Shown here: positions 5,754 through 6,642 of the stretch, one piece after another
Numbering within the stretch: the stretch's first letter is position 1
Layout: each line of letters opens with the position of its first letter
From: an uncultured Clostridia bacterium
GTDB taxonomy: Bacteria; Bacillota; Clostridia; TANB77; CAG-508
Length of the DNA: 6,642 nucleotides
Reading direction: 5' to 3'
Assembly: GCA_944386335.1 (NCBI GenBank)
Contig: CALXAQ010000018.1
Span: 1 to 6,642, forward strand
Translations under genes and position numbers: made by a program
Notes under the pieces: generated by a model
What the model was told of the DNA's origin: nothing
The model's input: only the letters and a program-made list of their open reading frames with translations
Database searches by the model: none

Positions 5754-6504
5754 TTGGAAAAACAAAAAAAGAAAGAAATTATAAAAGCTATCATTGCCGT
5801 AGCGTTTTTGATTATATTACTTATAATAGTAGGTTTAATTATGATAAAATATAGTGTAGAAGGAGAGAAAAATATGTCTTTTTACCTCTCTAAAATGACT
5901 ATTATAAGTACAGCAGAAGGGGTAGAAAATGCAGACAGTACAGAAAAATGGAATATGAATATATATCAAAACAACGATATTTATTTTTCCATAGAAAAAA
6001 ATGAAAATGCAGATGAAAACGAAGCTATTAAAAGTGTAAGTATAGAAAATATACAAATTACAAAAACACCGATCATAGGAGAAATAAAATCCTATATGCC
6101 AAATAGTGGAGAGGGAAGAGTGTTTACTTATACAGAAAATTATGTTATACAAAACCAATCACTTACCTACCAGGGAGGTACACAAACAGACCTAAAAATG
6201 TTACAAATAGGAAATCAAGGTGGAAATATAGCCATTCGATTTACAAATACAGGCATTCGGAAATTATATTTCTAATGAAGAGGAAGAGATAAAACACGAT
6301 GGCACATTAATTGCAAAAACTACTACAACTCAAGAAGATATGCAATTTGAAGTGAATTTTGATTTTATCATAACATTAAAAGATAAGAGCTATAAAACTA
6401 ATATTTCTATAAAAATGCCTTGTGGAGATTTAATACAAAATGGAACTTGTAGCCAAGAAATTACAGATATGACACCTTATGTTTTTAAAAGGAGTACAGT
6501 TTAA
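5754..6504 (+). CDS. Membrane-anchored protein of unknown function, 249 aa, frame broken at 6258
   Basis: I do not recognise a named domain. AGGAGG (5741-5746) lies 7 nt before a TTG start at 5754. The basic N-terminus EKQKKKE (residues 2-8) is followed by one hydrophobic segment (about 9-31), giving an anchor with a large outside domain. That domain is rich in short alternating strands (KMTIISTAEG, EKWNMNIYQNNDIYFSI, SVSIENIQITKTP, GNIAIRF). The zero frame stops at 6273-6275. Skipping one base at 6258 continues 81 residues to a stop at 6502-6504, restoring FTNTGI-GNYISNEEEEIKHDG and the FEVNFDFIITL and YKTNISIKM strands. Total length is 249 aa. The only two cysteines (about 223 and 232) lie in the outside domain and could form a disulfide. 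From memory, similar proteins with EIKHDGTL occur in Clostridia, unverified. It sits directly after tRNA-Ser, probably on the tadA transcript. Confidence 0.75.
6251..6261 (+). other. Frame-break site 2: AGG-CATT-CGGA
   Basis: Zero frame reads ggc att CGG aaa tta tat ttc taa. The +1 frame reads GGA AAT TAT ATT TCT AAT and stays open for 81 codons of protein-like sequence. One base is in excess; dropping C6258 or the T before it gives the same Ile-Gly. AGG at 6251-6253 lies 4 nt before the CGG codon. The layout matches site 1 at 2653. Confidence 0.7.
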
Positions 6505-6524
6505 AACAAAAATAAAAAATACTA

Positions 6525-6553
6525 TTGCGAAATGCAAAATTTCAGTATATAAT
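6525..6553 (+). promoter_or_regulatory. Promoter of the SRP RNA
   Basis: TTGCGA (6525-6530) and a perfect TATAAT (6548-6553) are 17 nt apart. Transcription would start near 6560, about 60 nt before the conserved SRP core, which suits a small 4.5S-type RNA. Confidence 0.75.
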
Positions 6554-6559
6554 AAAGGC

Positions 6560-6642
6560 GGTATGAGGAATATATAATTTTTCTATGGAGGATAATTCAA
6601 TGTAAGCCTATGAATCTTGTCAGGTCCGGAAGGAAGCAGCAA
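6560..6642 (+). ncRNA. ffs: Signal recognition particle RNA (5' part, cut by window end)
   Basis: The invariant helix 8 block GTCAGGTCCGGAAGGAAGCAGC occupies 6619-6640, with the GGAA tetraloop at 6628-6631 between TCC and GGA and the asymmetric loop bases that bind the Ffh M domain. The RNA joins Ffh to target nascent membrane and secreted proteins. The 5' end near 6560 is inferred from the promoter. The distance of about 60 nt to the core suggests the small, Alu-less form, but the 3' strand lies beyond the window. In many Firmicutes dnaX follows. Confidence 0.92.

Noticed and set aside
59..5998. 16-nt repeat TTTTCCATAGAAAAAA at 59-74 and about 5985-6000
   Set aside because: One copy is in a leader, the other in coding sequence; the string is AT-rich and low complexity, so chance is enough. 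No IS ends, CRISPR repeats or attachment sites were seen anywhere.
5874..6275. Internal ATG start preceded by AAGGAGAG
   Set aside because: It would delete the transmembrane anchor, while the upstream TTG has the better ribosome binding site.

Overview
The window is very AT-rich (by eye around 30% GC or lower), with strong AGGAGG-type ribosome binding sites, sigma-A-like promoters that often carry an extended -10 (TGnTATAAT), intrinsic terminators and standard stop codons (UGA ends two genes; Trp is UGG). Together with the gene families this points to a low-GC Firmicute, most likely an uncultured member of the Clostridia.

Layout. (1) 1-860: a strong promoter drives a 180-residue protein of unknown function, followed by a doubtful overlapping 55-codon ORF and a terminator. 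(2) 873-4020: a two-gene sugar-nucleotide operon. A UDPGP-family (eukaryotic UDP-GlcNAc pyrophosphorylase-like) uridylyltransferase is followed by a phosphoglucomutase-type phosphohexomutase. One interconverts hexose 6- and 1-phosphates, the other activates the sugar 1-phosphate with UTP. The mutase reading frame is broken just before its catalytic serine. (3) 4036-4746, minus strand: a TtcA-type tRNA thiolase, convergent with the operon across a shared hairpin and divergent from tRNA-Arg(CCT). (4) 4834-5730: tRNA-Arg(CCT) with its own promoter and terminator, then tadA (tRNA A34 deaminase) and tRNA-Ser(CGA). (5) 5754-6504: a single-pass membrane-anchored protein of unknown function, also with a broken frame. 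(6) 6525-6642: promoter and 5' part of the SRP RNA, cut by the window end. The tadA - SRP RNA order resembles the Firmicute tadA-scr-dnaX neighbourhood, so dnaX may lie just downstream.

The most interesting signal is shared by the two broken genes. In both, one extra base must be skipped (+1) to recover the conserved protein. In both, the zero-frame codon at the break is CGG and the +1 codon is GGA (Gly), with an AGG 4-6 nt upstream. By my reading of all six protein genes (about 1,800 codons) CGG is used in frame nowhere else, although CGA, CGT, CGC, AGA and AGG all are. This fits an unassigned or starved CGG codon that triggers +1 frameshifting in several genes. The competing explanation is two base-insertion errors in the sequence. 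The window alone cannot decide between them.
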